The translations under genes and the position numbers were made by a program. Below the pieces are notes generated by a model. The model was given only the letters and a program-made list of their open reading frames with translations. It ran no database searches and was not told the origin of the DNA. Positions 11,532 through 26,929 of a DNA stretch of 64,000 bases are shown here, piece by piece (within the stretch, counting starts at the first letter, position 1; each line of letters begins with the position of its first letter). The stretch is from Pyrrhoderma lamaoense (lineage: Eukaryota; Basidiomycota; Agaricomycetes; Hymenochaetales; Hymenochaetaceae): positions 1-64,000 of the forward strand of contig NBAZ01000011.1 of the NCBI GenBank assembly GCA_002794735.1, read 5' to 3'.

Positions 11532-14369
11532 AATCATGCTAACAATAGTGACAATGTACACACAGACACACACACTTGTAGCGAATGATAACTACCAGCT
11601 GTTATACGACCACTTTAAAGACCACCACAGTGCACATTGCGAGAATATGGTAGACCATTTTCCCTATGTACAATAGTATAGTTTGCATATGTACTTGAAC
11701 GCTAACCAAGGAAACGATTGAGTATCACAAGTTTGTTCGGAGAACCATCTTTTCTTAAAGACCAACTGAAGTCATGTGTATGCTTTATTCGTCAGCCTCC
11801 TGTCCGATTCCATTTTCGATAAGTATCACCGCCCTATATCGAGGTCAGAAATTTTTCGGTGTTCCATAGACCCGTATCATTTCTTTTAATACCAGTTTCG
11901 ATGTTCGCTTTCTTTGGCATGCGACTTTCAAGGCTAGCAATGTTCACTTTTCTAGGGTGATGCACGATAAATTAATTTCATATTAGCCTTACTCATCAAC
12001 ATATACAGTACAGAATATTAGCCGATCATCCGCGAATCGCCTGCATAGCGTGCAACTCATTTCGTGTCAAAAGCAACATAAAGACAAGCAAGTCCGCAAC
12101 TCACTCCTCTTTGCAAATTCTTCCAAGACCATCCCTTCTTCTCTCCGCTAACGGTAGTCTGACTACTCATCTCCGTGGTCGTGTGTCATAATGCTCTGCA
12201 TACTTGACTTCCGATATAACCCTTTTATTCGACCCCAAAACACTGACAAAAATTTATGCCGGTCGTAAGCATTCTCGATTCCTTAAATGAGGGCCGTTAT
12301 TGAATCGACTTTGGAATTTATATGTATTAATTCAGGTTTTGACCGTAAACGTGTCCCTGTTTCGAAAACTAAGAACCAGGTATCCGGTGATTCTGCATTG
12401 CTAAATAATAAAACCGAACAATATTGCGAACAGGATCTCGGCGAGATCCTCAAGATAGATCTAAGACCCTCCCTGTTCATGTTTATTTAAGAAAGACTAT
12501 TACTTCCTATCCAAATTATTATTTCATCGCAGAAACATCTTATAAGATCCATGTCTCGCCTTCACTACCCAGTCTTACCGCATCTAACGAGAAACTTTCA
12601 TATCATTCATCTATCTGAAGCTCAAAAATAACTGAGCCTTTGTTTTGGCTAAATTTCGAGTACTTCTCTCAACTATGTGCTTTGACCTCGTCTCGTATGT
12701 AGAATACTCTGTGTGTAAGCATAGAGTTGAAAGTGGAAGACAAAGAGTGAGTACTTGCCTGGCCACCGCTTCGTACATGTATTCTTATGATAATACCAAC
12801 AAGATAGATTGTAATAGCCGAAGGTGTGCTGTTAGCCAGTTACATGGTCGTCAGGACCATGATTGTGCTAATAGCTGTCAACAAGAGTACGTGTTGCTTA
12901 CTCTTCACTATGGACAATCAGTAACCCCTGAACAGTCTCCAGCCCTCGAACGGCCTCGTTACCGAGGATAAGCCTGGAACCTGTCCGCAGTGCGCATAAA
13001 AGTTTGGAATGATGGATTGCACCCGCTCACAAACAGTGTGGCTTGAAATGTCTTCCTACGAATTATAATTACGTCTGTAGCTCCATTGTGCTGTTCCATA
13101 AGCTTGATTAAGTCACCTGATACATGTAAATAAATAATAGAACGGTTACTTTAGAGAGTACAAAGGTATTGATAAACACTTTGAAGACTGTGTGTGAATA
13201 TTTCTCGGCGTATGGCTTACATGAGGCAAATATGCGATAGAGGACGGACAGCCAAAATGATTAACGCTTATTTACGTGGATCATTCGAGGATGGATGAAG
13301 ACCGACTAGCTAGTACTATGGTCTCTGAAAGGTTCGCGAGTAGTCCGGCCCGAATAATAATTGTGAACATTTGAGACGAAAATGTAAAGTGATACTCACC
13401 TCGAATCGCCAAGGACTCTTCCAACTGGGAGTAAGAGCGGGAGTTAAGACAGTTTCATAGTATGCTATTGGGTAATGGCGCACTAGAACAACATATCGTA
13501 CCCAGCGTGTAATAAGCGTTGCGTCCGATCTAGTGCTAGGAAAGTAAAAACTCCGCGGGGGAGAACATCTCTTCTCAACAACAAAGGTTACGAAGTTAGA
13601 TGCTCCAATATTGTGATGGTGAGCCTGGACACTGAGAAGGGGGACAAAATGGACTGTCTAGGCATTGTATTTTAGTCAAGTGTGTGAAGACATGAGCTAT
13701 TAAGTCTTCTAGAATGTTATTCCTTACCTCAGTTTGTATGCCAGAATAGGGGTTCCTATGGATAGGACAGGTGAGGTTATGAGTAGTTTGTCGTCTGAGT
13801 TCCTGGACTTCTTAAGTGAGATAAAAATTAAACTTTCTATACGCGAGAAGTAAACGGTAAACTCCTAAATTTGAATAGGTTAGATCAGGAAGATGATGAT
13901 GATCACTTCTCAGAGATGGGGTGAAGTCAAGGCTGTGTGAACAAAGGTTCTTTATATGGTTTTCCTCAAGCCACACACACCTGTGACCTATCACTTAAAG
14001 AGGATAGTCACATTGACGAAATAATACTTGAACAGATGCTCCCAGCATAGAATGGCAAAGATGAATCGCTACGGCCGTAGATGCTAACATGTTGATAAGT
14101 TGGTTACACGGGTAGCAACAAAATATATTGATATACCCATAGTTGTATATTATCAAGTACTTTTATTATAAAAACTCATTTTTATCTCAGTTTATATAAT
14201 TTTAGGTCACGCATGAGTAGCTTTATAAGGAAGTATACCGCGGGACTTGCCGTGGCACTTTACATCTGAGCTACTGTAGTGTGTAGGAAAGAGCACTCCT
14301 CACGACCGTCGGCTGTGTGCATTGTGCGTGTGTGTGTGAACTTATATTTAATAGCCTCGACGCCGAGGA
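11532..14369. other. Gene-free interval between NUP85 and the RhoGAP gene
   Basis: Starts with the NUP85 3' flank, including a short CA-type run near 11560-11577. Frames at 12287-12490 and 12645-12971 are open but show no domain, no conserved motif and no splice support, and I do not call them. The region from about 14200 to 14369 is the likely promoter and 5' leader of the RhoGAP gene. Confidence 0.5.
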
Positions 14370-17151
14370 ATGGCAGCCGCGACGATGGTCTCGTCGACAA
14401 CAGGCCACATGCCTGACGATCATTACACTGCAACGTCTTCCTCTTGGACCTACGTTGACGGGGCTCCAAGCATGTCCCCGACATCTAGTAACGCCTCCCA
14501 TGCACACCAGCAACGACCATCGATTACTACAACACCATCAGGAAGAGACCAGGGGCCCAATGCAGGTACATCAACTTCCGGAACTTCACCTACGTCTGCC
14601 CCTTCAATTCCTATCTCGCCACCTCCGCGTTCAAGTCTCGATGCATCCTCAAAACCCTTGGCGCCACCATCAAAGTGGAGAGACAGTATATCTTTAGAAA
14701 GTAGGGATACTATATCATCTACAGGGCCTGAGCAACTTCAAGTAGTAGAACCATCATTCGATGAGAATGTCTTGAGAGCATTATGTGACTTGAATGTAAG
14801 CCTCATATAAATAATCTTTGTACTTATTTACTTAAGCTGCTCGTGTCTTTTGACTATTCCAGTGTAGCGTGCCCCTTGTACTTGATCGTATCAAACAGAG
14901 TATGATCTCCTGCCGAGTACGATCTTACTTTTTCTGGCCTTGAGAGTGGGGTGTAGTAATTAATCACTATTTTCAGGAAGCATCCGTTTTCTTCAAGAAG
15001 CGTGCCGTACTCGAAGAGGAGTACGGAAAGGGCATGCAGAAGCTCGCAAAGACTACTTCGGAAACATATTCTCTGAATGATGGAAAGGCTGGGTATGCAA
15101 ACAAGTTTGTAACACCGGAAAATACTAACTGCTACCCTTCAGAACCTTTGTCAATGCGTGGCAATCAAGTTTGAAGATACATGAGGCGATGGCAGATAAT
15201 AGGATTCGATTCGCACAAAGGCTGCATGAAATGAGCGACGACCTCACTACTCTCGCCAAAGAAGTGGATAAGACCCGTAAACAGGTACTTTGTAAATGCC
15301 GTGCTCTACTATATCCAACCTCATACTTTGCTTTAGACAAAGGATCTTGCTGCCCGGTATGAGCGCAGCTTACAGGAGGCAGAGACTACAATGGAGAAAA
15401 GTAAACAGCGATTTGATTTGACTGCAGAGGAGCTAGAGCGGGTGTTGGTCGCCAAGGAAGGAGAATCAATGAAAGACACTGCCATGCGCTCGCCTGGTGC
15501 TAGTGGGGGCGGGAAAAGAGCATTAGGAAAGGCCGTTCAGAAGGGGGCTTGTTGCTGAAAGGAAAAAATCCTCAGAATGTATGTTCCTTACCTCTAACTT
15601 TGAGGCAACAGTCTCCTTAAGTGCCGGTTTCTAGATACAACGCCAAGAAGATGACGTTAGGGCTCGAATGTCTACAGCATCTGACGTGTTTCGAAAAGCC
15701 GTTCAAGATTTTCAGTCTATGCGTCAAGAGTATTTCAATTTCCAGTTACCTCGCCTATTACGAGTTAGTTCGCGGGTTTTGTTCATTCTTCTCTGTACTT
15801 ACCTTTTGTAACTAGGCCTTGAAAGAATGTGCAGATGAGATTGATCTTGGAACGCAGTATCACCTTACACGATACGCATATCTATATGAAACAATTGTTT
15901 TGAGTGACGGAACTACTTTGGCACCTCCTTCTCCCGAAGAAGGTACATTCCTCCTTGGATGCTTTTGTCCCGGTATTAATTGATTATCTTATCAGGGCAA
16001 GGCCTAAAGGCAACGATGGAGTCCATTGATAATAGAGCAGACTTCAAAGTGTATATGCAGAATTATGCATATGCACATGGGAATCAACCTAACAAGGGAC
16101 CTCGAAGAGATGGTCCTTGGGACGAAGGATATGTGAGTCTCTGAGGTCACCAATACCTTTTGGTTTTGTACTAATGTTTTCCCTCAGTTACCTGCGTTAC
16201 CTGCCTACCATAGTGCAGAAAAAACTTATCCTCAGTCTGGAGCAATAAATCCATCTACATCAGGGGCAACTACAGGCTCCAATGTCCCTCAACCGCCTTC
16301 AAGCAAAAGTCGAGCTACATATGGGGTAGACCTTGCAGAGCAGATGACTCGCGATAATATCGAGGTCCCCGTCATCATGGAAAAATGTTGCGCTGCGGTT
16401 GAGAAGTTTGGACTTACGTCACAAGGAATCTACAGAATAAGCGGAACAGTAGCGAGGGTTAATAGCTTAAAGAAATCAATAGATACTGGTAACTCAAATA
16501 ATCTAAGCCCGATGCTTTCTAGCTAAGTTTGTATCACAACAGATATCGAAAGTGTTGATTTCGATGCGGAGGCTTCGAATGATGTTAATGTCGTATCCAG
16601 TCTTATAAAATCCTGGTTACGGGATCTACCCGATCCTTTGTTAACACAAGCTCTTCGCCAGGGGTTTGTTGAAGCTGCTAGTAAGTAGGAGAGGTGAAAG
16701 TTCCGCTATATGGTTACTGATCACGTCTGCTATCAGAAATCGAAAATGACCGTCTAAGACACATCAGGCTTCATGAAAGAGTGAACGACCTTCCTGATCC
16801 AAATTACGCTACATTAAAGTATTTCTTGGGACATCTACACAAGTATGTCTTAACTAACAATTAAAACATCATGGTGCTTATACTTCACTCCTTAAGGGTT
16901 GTTCAGCATGAAGCAGATAATGCAATGTCTATATCCAATCTTGCTATAGTATTTGGGCCAACCCTGTTTGGCCAAGGAAGTCAGCCTATGGATCAGGCGA
17001 ACAGTATGGCCGATGCAGCTTATCACAATAAGGTTGATAACTTTCATTTTATGATTATCAAGAAACGGTTGACTGAATAATTTATTAGGCTATTGAGACG
17101 ATTCTAGAGCATTATACGGACATCTTCATTGATGAAAACGAAGAGGCCTGA
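14370..17151 (+). CDS. F-BAR/RhoGAP protein (Rgd1 type) with a probable one-base frameshift
   Basis: Rho-family GTPase-activating protein with membrane-binding F-BAR region. Exon 1 (14370-14795) encodes a Ser/Thr/Pro-rich N-terminus ending in FDENVLRALCDLN. Exon 2 is only 54 bp (14863-14916, CSVPLVLDRIKQSMISCR), then 14977-15092, 15143-15284 and onwards. The F-BAR part shows VFFKKRAVLEEEYGKGMQKL and ADNRIRFAQRLHEMSDDLTT. The RhoGAP domain has YGVDLAEQM, the arginine-finger motif GIYRISGT, WLRDLPDPLLT and NAMSISNLAIVFGPTLFG. The last intron ends before AIETILEHY and the stop is at 17151. At 15543-15547 a run of five G puts a TGA in frame; six G would give KGGLLLKGKNPQN as expected for the family. 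All else is intact, so a base missing from the consensus is more likely than a dead gene. It probably acts in polarity and cell-wall signalling through Rho3/Rho4-like GTPases, by analogy with yeast Rgd1. Confidence 0.92.
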
Positions 17152-20100
17152 AGCAGCATCCGTGTCGTCTTGTTATCTTTTTGCATTCAGGCCGCTTTTT
17201 CGACGTAATCACAGGTTATACCGCTCCTTCTTCGCCTTCGGCTAGGTTCTTATGTCCAGTTCCCCGTCTTCCGTTTACCCCATTACTATAACGTCATCGT
17301 CATTCTGGCAATATTCTCCTTTCATTACTGATACCCATAGTTTGTATTTCCGGATTTTCGCTTCAGAAGTGGATCTCATCAACTTTCTGTATTGGTAATC
17401 AAGCAAGTTCTTTTCTCGGACAATTTTCTCTCGGCGACCATTTTCCATCCTTTTACCCCTCTTTGAGAACCCTACATGACCTAATTTTGACACTCTAGTT
17501 ATCAGCATTATCGTCTCCTTTCGCCACATTCAATTGCCTTTCTATTGTTCACCTATGTGCACTGATCCCGTTTACCTTGTCTGGGACATAGGGCGGGTGG
17601 GCTGTGTAAGATCAGCTCAAGCTTCATCGTGTATTTCTTTCAGATTTAGGTTTTTCAGCCACTCCTTATCATTATCTGCTGGCTCTCATAGCTATTTTAC
17701 CCCTTCCTTACTTTGAACTTCCCACCCTGCATGTTCTTCATCCCCTTTCCTTCCTATTCAAATGTTAATATACTAGTTCGGCTCATCCACACATGTTTCT
17801 GTCTTCATTTTTCTACTATTCATCAGATGATAGTTATCCGGGCACGTCTCATTCTTCTCTTCCTTCTGTTGATTTAACTTTATTACTGCGTGCCACCTCG
17901 TCCTATTATCCTTATATATCATGTTCGTAGGTTTTTTCCTTTCGGGTTTCTTTCTTCTGCATTTTATGTTACTTCCTCTCCTTACTATCTCCTGTCGTGA
18001 TGTATCTCTTAGTTACATAAGGGGATGAAAAAAATGGTCAACACTCTTTAAAATTTGAGTCAAGCGTAGCCCGCGTATCGTTTTTCATTTCTCCATAATT
18101 TTTCTTCAAAGAAATTAAGTTTTAGCCCTGGGTTGGTGGAGATGATACTAAATTACTCAGAGGTCTATGTAATCACCTGTAAAATACGGACACTTTCCTA
18201 GAAAAAGAATCAAGGAGGGGAAACCCATTTTATTCGAGACTGAACTACAATAATCAAAACTCTTACTATTCTACGAAGCAGGTTGCCTATTGGTTGATTG
18301 ACAGGAACGAGGAAAGAAAGAACTAGCGAACTCTCTAATGCGCTAACCAAAATACTACCATGTGACACATAGTTTCCAAATACCAAAATGAATTGAGATC
18401 TTATGCTTCCTGGATTGTTGTCTTGTCGGAGAGGTATGAAAGAACATGCACATAGGAGTGAACTGTATTGTGACTTGGTGGCTGTGAACTCCGTTGCTAA
18501 ATTTATGTCACTTCGGATGAAAATCTTCCCTTGACTCCCAGCTCGTCGACGTGCGACCTTAGCGGGAACGGATCAGAACAGAGTAGTTACAAACAGGCTT
18601 CGAATTACGGAAGGTTGTACTTTATGCTTTTAGCATTGTAATAACACAGTATGCGCGTGATGTTATGTTACGTTACCCTAGTTGTACCTACCCAATTAAG
18701 TAGAAGCACTCCTTACCTTACATGATAGCAAGGACCTAAGCACAACCAATGGTCTTCCCCTTTCGTGTGTATGTAGTTTATCCGAGGGATTTCTGCTAGA
18801 TTTATATAATGATATGGGCTCCAAGACCTGGAATATGGTGGATATATGATACAAACATAGCTGCCGCACACTGTTTAGCACGCTATCGTATCTAACCTCA
18901 CTCGATGCCGAAGATGTATTGATGCTGCGCAGTAAGGAACGTTTTTTCTACAATCTCCAAGGCCGTTGCTATGCCCACTTCCAAGCTAGAAGCTTAACGA
19001 GAACGATACGAGAAGTTATATAACTGGGTCAACTGGGGTCAGATACCAAAAAGTTTCGGCTAAACAATCGCCATAACCAAAGTAACATGACATAGATACG
19101 CCAAGTATCCGATTCTGACACTCGTAAAAGAGAGTTACGGGATATACGTTATGTACGTTGATGGTAAGTTTGCCCTGTATACCTTAGTTTAGGAAAACCG
19201 CATGCACATGTAGCAAAACAACAACAACCAAGATTGAGGTTTACACGTAAAAAGAAGTTCGGACTAAGCCGCGAAAACGACGGAGATGATACAGCAAATA
19301 AAGTATTCGTTCGAGTGACTTTATGAGTGAGCAAGTGAGCAAAGATGTGCATAAAGATATCTTGTTTTAAGATGACTCACGGAGGGGAATTAGAAATGAC
19401 CTTATCAGAAAGAGAAAAAATAGACAGTAAGTTCTCAAGGACTTATAATTATTTTTACTCATGAGTAAAAGTAGGAGCTTGAGAAGGAGTCTCGGCGTAA
19501 TGTTAGCCTCTGAGCCATGAAGATAAGCGACTAAAATTTCTGGTTGTCTTTTTTGAGGATCTCATACGGTTCATGCGGACTGAAGCATAAGGCGAGTTTA
19601 TAAATATTTGCATCTAGTGCATCTGAAATTTTGTCTGATACGTAGATTTTTTTGATACCTGTCAAAAAAGTTATATCCGTTACTATGTCGGTAAGCTCAA
19701 TGCATGATAGACCGAGGGCGAGTTGTAAGCATGGAAGGAAGTGATTTTTATAAGAACGGGGAGACGGCAAGAGGGTCGTTGATTATTGAAGATCCACCAT
19801 CGGATAAACCCGAGTTCGCCTTCGAAGAAGACACAAACTCAAAAAGGTTATTAATTTAGCTCTCGTTGACCCTTAAGTGCTAGTATATCTTATACAGGTC
19901 GCACGGGTCAATGTACATGTACATATAGGTTATATAGACATATAGACTGAAGGGCTCTAGAAATAAGGAGATAATTTGAAAAACAAGAAGAAAGACCACA
20001 AGTGACGATATCATAAATAGATGAGTATACTGCCAGCGCTGAGATTCTCAGAGGTGTTAGAAGTAAAATACGCATTAACAACGGAAAAGAGAGGCAGGCG

Positions 20101-21401
20101 CTCCGTATAATAGATTCCCGGCATTTTTGCACATTCTGAAACTTTTTGGTATTTTACGTTTAGCACTGAGCATGACTGTAGCCTAAATACATCTGGCAGT
20201 GATAACATTGCAAACAAACGGAAGGATGAAACAGCCTCAATAGCAGAATCAAGAAAAGAGTTGAAGTTTCCATTATAACTGCTCTTATACATATCTTCTC
20301 TGGCTTCTATGAAACGTGTCTAGTATGGAGCTCATTTCCCATTTATTCAGACTTCTCTTTACTCAATACAATGTTCTTCAGTTACCCTTAAGCTTCCACC
20401 CGACACGGACCCCCCGGATCTTAGATGAAATGATATCTATCTATGCACACATGTATACTGAACTCTTTATTTCGAGATATCTGTCTCGGGTAATACGTGT
20501 GGCCTGGTAGCCGTGGAAGCGGACATGCTCTCCACGAGGAATCCAGTATCACCCGAGTGAATCAATGACCACCGGGGACGGAAGCAAAATTAAAAGATAA
20601 AATTCACGACTTTTGGAGAGACTTTGATATCTAATTTATTGATCGTAAACGTTAAATTTTCTCAGCGCACAATACACAATTTATGCATTACGTTCATCGC
20701 TTGGGCTCGGAAACGGACTTATGTGGAACTCAAAGTGCGAAGAGATCGTAAGGACAAAGAAGCCCGGAGACAAAGGAGAGACCTTTGACGGTATCTCAAT
20801 AATAGTCATTGAATAGATATGATGACCTGGCGAGTCCAGAGGTACTCTGTAGATCTACCTAATCTGCCCCTTGTCAATACTTTGCGATTCCTCGGACGGA
20901 TGCTTAACTCTTCCGCCTTTTTTCCCTCCCTTTAATGAATGAAGATCTTTCGGATATCCGTGTTTTAGCAATTCACTTACTTAGTACGCACTTATATTCT
21001 CGCGGTAGATCGGTAGCCTAACCTTCGGACAAAGGGGAATGAAGGGATAATGTGCGGAAGTAAATTCAATTTTTGAGTTGCTTAAACTTTGATACTCTTT
21101 TGCTGCTTTTAGCAAATGTTTGCGGATGATTTTTCAGGCCTCTTCCCCACGGCATCTTCCTCAGAAGAGTATTCAGACTAAACAGCAATTACTTGTAACT
21201 AATTACTGAGTTCGCAATTCTTTGCATCGAGTGGACTTAGCATTCGTGAACTCTTGACTTACACATATCTTACTCTCCTATTATGTCTTGAGCCACTGGA
21301 ATCAAGTAGAACCTAAGTATATAAGAAGTACATATACAATCCTGTATAATCAATAATCCCAAAACAATCAATAATAGATACATAGCAATACAACAAGTTT
21401 C
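17152..21401. other. Long gene-free interval
   Basis: About 4.2 kb without a callable gene. The first ~900 bases are pyrimidine-rich on the plus strand (17230-18000), perhaps the 3' flank of the RhoGAP gene. Minus-strand frames at 19531-19770 and 19908-20292 are short, have no recognisable motif and do not join by good splice sites. Near 21300-21401 comes the 3' flank of the minus-strand F-box gene. Confidence 0.5.
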
Positions 21402-23768
21402 TTATGGTGACCAAGACGAAGGCCACTTTCCAACAGCGAAAACACTAGAAGAAGATGGATTGGATACTGTGTGCCAGCCACCTTGACCAATGAAATGAGA
21501 CCCGGCTCCGGGTCCGGTGTCGAAGCCACTTGTGGAGCCAAGTCCCAGGGAAGTATACCCAGAAGGCACAGCACTAACAACACTAGCATTGGTGCTAGCA
21601 TTAGCACTAGAACCGGTATCATTACTATTACTACTATTACTGGTACTCTGAGTAGTTGATTCGCCGTACAACACGCCGCCGCCGACGTCGTCGTCACTGT
21701 TGCTGGCACCGAACCTTCTATTGGAAGACGAGGACGGATCAAACTCGGGCCCATCAACGTCCATTTCTCGGTCTCTCCCCCCGCTTTTTTCGCGATCTCT
21801 GCTGATGTTGTCAGTATTGGGGTCTATGAGATACCTATTGGTAGCGTCATAATTGGCGTCATCCCACCGAGCTGAAGTTCGAGATTCCACTTCTCGCCCC
21901 TTCTCTTTCTCTTTTCCTGATTTTGGTGACATTGACGAAGATGACGAGTTTGCTGGATCTGGATTTGACCTCGGACTCAAAGTTGGGCTCGTCATCCTGC
22001 TACCCCCAAAACTCTCTTCCCACTCTTCTTCTTTCTTCCATATCGTCCCTGAAGGAAAACGGACCCATTTGAGTGAAGGCACTACACTTGCCCAAGTTGA
22101 GCAAAGTGTGTATTCTTCGCGAGCGTTCTTGTATATGGGCACGATGCCATCCACACTTGTGGGTGAAAGATCGAGTGCTCGAAGGACTGGGAAAGAACCG
22201 AGGAGGTGGGTCAGCGCTGAGAGGAGCATCTATGCATATACAAACATGTTCCAAAAAAGAGTATATATTGTTTATATAGTCAGTATAACTATGTTGAACG
22301 AAATTTTTAATGAACAAGGGTCGAATAACACTGGTAAAATAGTGATAAGCGTCATTTGTCACTATTATGTGCTTTATTTCTCTCAAGAAAGCGGGACAAC
22401 ATTGGGCACATGTATAGAGAGGTAGAACGTAGTTTTCGAGGGATGACTCACCATCCCAGAAAAAGAGAAATGCAAGGTATGCCTTAACGCTAACCTCATC
22501 CTAAGAACCTCGAGACCCCTCCCAAAATACTTGGAAAGGACAAGTAACTGTGTAGCTGTGATGCTCATCGCACTCAAGTCAAGTTTCCTAACAGGGCACG
22601 AGCCAAGAGAGAGTAAAGAGAGGAGATTATGATCAGCTGGGGAAGAGCTACCCAGAGTCTCAGGGTCAACGTTTAGAGCCAATCCAAGTCCGTCATATCC
22701 TGTACCAATGTCTATACCCATTCCATTAGAAAGAGCGAGCTCTGCCACAGGCCTTCCAGGAATGATACTCGCCGCACATTGGACTGGTCCTCGGAACGAT
22801 TGTAACACAGGGAGATCATAGGGTGACAGCCATTTTAACGGGGGATGATGAGCAGGGAGATGAAGGTGAGTAAGGGTGGGCATGGAAAGGAGAATGGGTT
22901 CAATCGAAATTGAAGAAGCGATGGAGTAGGCATTGGGGCTTGGACTAGTTATAGGGTTTGCGATGGAGTATAAGCTTGAAGAAGAATAAGTCAGAGGTGG
23001 AACAGGACAGGTCAGTGAGAGACGTCGTAGGCGGAAAGAGGTATCTCTGAGTAGAACTAGGAAGGAGAATCCAGGGTCACTTTGCGAGGTGACCAGCCCA
23101 GATAGATGGAGTTCGAGGTGTTCAAGGTATAAGAGAGAGAGAAGGAGATTATGCAACGTGACTGTGAAGGACTGTTCAACTTTAGGCGGTTCTACACGCC
23201 CAGTTCCACCTTCATCAGCCACAGAGCGTCGCTGGTTGTGGACATGGTGGGAAAGTATTGAAACAGGACGCGACCAACGTATTGAGAGAGATCGGACGCA
23301 GTGTGCAAGGTGCGGGCGGCGAGAGAGCGCCTTACAGAGGCCCTGAGTTTTGCGCGGGACAATGACGCTCTGATTCACGTTCACAATGGTTTCTGCATTT
23401 CTGCCTGTAAACTCGAGATCGAGCTTAGAGGATAGAGATGGAGACGCGGACGCGTGAGAGTAGGCGGCTTTATACAAATATGGGTAATCAAGGACGTCTT
23501 TCACGACGACCGTTGTATACAGTAATCTTTCACTGATAGATTGCAAGCGTTGAGATGTGAGCGACAGAGCAGCAAGTGAAGAACGTGAGAGGTGAATTGC
23601 GATAGAGGCGATGATCTCTGTCGGCAAGTTTGAAAGGGTAATCGTATTGTCGTTCGCATCATTTATGTTTATACCGGTCATACCGACACTGGGGTAATCA
23701 TTATTAAAAATTTCATCATCGGTACTGATGAACATGTTCTCGTCATCATCATCGAATGACAGGGACAT
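21402..23768 (-). CDS. F-box protein with leucine-rich region
   Basis: Two exons on the minus strand: 23768-22452 (439 codons) and 22229-21402, joined in phase 0 across a 222-bp GTGAGT..TAG intron, giving about 714 residues. An acidic N-terminus (DDDDEN) precedes an F-box-like stretch ITLSNLPTEIIASIAIHLSR (about residues 43-62) and a run of leucine-rich segments such as LEHLELHLSGL, LRRLSLTCPVPPL, MPTLTHLHLPAHH and VRKLDLSAMSITATQLLVL. The final ~200 residues are Ser/Asn/Gly-rich and probably disordered. The likely role is substrate receptor of an SCF ubiquitin ligase; target unknown. It is not similar to the F-box gene at 2595. No frame problem is seen. It lies about 400 bp downstream of H3 on the same strand. 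Confidence 0.85.
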
Positions 23769-24175
23769 GAATGAATATATTTACTTTGAAGAGGAGACAA
23801 GAGGACTGAAGGGATGATGGGGGGAATAGGAAGGACATGAATTACCCTACAGATGAGAGAATACAAGTAGTTAGTTGATAGCCTCTTGAGCGATGCGGGA
23901 CCCGCGATGACCCCGAGCATTATCCACGAATTAAATATGAATACTCACAACCCGCCACAGCATCGGTCTCACGCGTCATGGGGACTCACCCGCAGCCGTA
24001 AGAGCGCGTGGGCAACTTCTCTTTTAACTCATTCACAGACAGACACACGCAAGGGGCTCATTAGAGAGTGTGAAAGAGAATAATGCTATTGAGAAAGAGT
24101 ATACAGATAGAGGAGAAATAGGAATACAGCTAATAATTATACACATACAACCCTAAAACGACAAAGAAAAGGCGT

Positions 24176-25448
<1,273 letters not shown>

Positions 25449-26929
25449 TCGCGCTCTTACTTTGTCCCATGTCTTCTCTTTATCATACTTCCGTTGGATC
25501 TTAAAGCTAGTGTAGTTTGTACTTTTAACCCTTATTTATCTCCATCTCTTATACTCCATGTTCTTTGCACACTTATGTGTCTATGTCGTTCGCATGCATA
25601 TGTCGTAATGAGAAACATTTAAAAACTCTAGTACATCTTATGAGCTCAGTGAGATCTTATCAAGGTTGTTGTGAAACGGGTGCAAATACATGATTGCTGG
25701 CTATACTGGTTGTGGTTGGGGCAGTAATATTCAAAATAGCTATGCTCCATGTTAAGTTATGGCGTATATCTTATATATTTCGTGGCTGAAGGGGTAAGGC
25801 CATCGTACTGGAGACCAAGACTGAAGCCGGTATGCCGAATTCTTCAGACTCACTTATCATAGCTTTCACAAAGGTTCTAATAGTAAAGAATCATAGGTTC
25901 GGCTTTGTTTGTTGATCAAATTGGATAAAAAGGAGCTAATATCCTACTTTGGGGAAACATTATCACATAGTATGGCATGCCTTTATGTGAGTTTCTGTTT
26001 CTTACAAATCAGATACATGCTTTCTGTTAACCCTTAGCCATATAGAATAGATAGAATATGTAGATACTCATGGCTAGTTAACATAGTTAAAAAGGTCCAT
26101 CAGGAGCCTCAAGACTACCGACACCCTGAGAATTGGAATAGATCTAATTGGGTGATCCTTGGCTATTATATTGTAAGTTTTACAAAAACACGTTAAAAAT
26201 GTCAAGCAAAGTATAATTTCATAACAAAGTGCGATCTAACAGGGAATGCGGATACAGGACTACTTAGGTCGTTCCCAATGTTTACTTGACTAGTTGTTCG
26301 TTCATTTGCCTCCATTTCACCAGCCCCTTTTAGATTTGTAAACGTATAGCTATTAAGAAGACATTAGAAGCTCGGGGATCTCATCACGTTATGAGTATTG
26401 AACTTAGAGCTAGATATGTTACTTTTACTTCTCCATTCCACTATACTCATTAAACTTTGGAACCGATTTGGGCTCGTGTCTTGTGTATGATAGAATCAAG
26501 TGAAAAAGGGTGGCGGAATAATCACAGCAGTTCCCACCCAATCTGAAACTACCCCACAAAATGGTTAAGAGCCTCGAGGTCTTTGGAAAGAGTTCTGACA
26601 TTGTCATGATGCGTCTCGACCTCATGTCGGTTCATGAAACCTAAGTTTCATGTTGGGTTGCTATTAATGATGCATTGAAAGGGGTTATTGTTTAGTTCCT
26701 GAATATGAAGTAAGGTTATGTTTAAGAAGCACGATTTATTTCATGATTACGGACTCTTTCGTCCTCAAAAATATAGTCTAGATGGCCAGTTCAAGTTATA
26801 TTGATTCGAGGCATGTCCAGTCGTTACGTCTTGGTTGCTTCCAAACTGTATTCTCAGGGACAAAAAAGCACATCCTCTAGTACTCAATCTATACTAGTAT
26901 GAGAAAGCCGCGAAGGTAAGAAGATCAAA
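25449..26929. other. Gene-free interval
   Basis: H4 3' flank followed by about 1.4 kb with no recognisable gene. The minus-strand frame at 26425-26625 is short and featureless. Confidence 0.5.

Noticed and set aside
12287..12490. Small gene with possible introns around 12260-12490
   Set aside because: Possible GT/AG sites exist, but the peptide has no recognisable motif and splice choices are arbitrary.
12645..12971. 108-codon open frame, Cys/Tyr-rich
   Set aside because: No signal peptide or domain; length is expected by chance in this gene-free interval.
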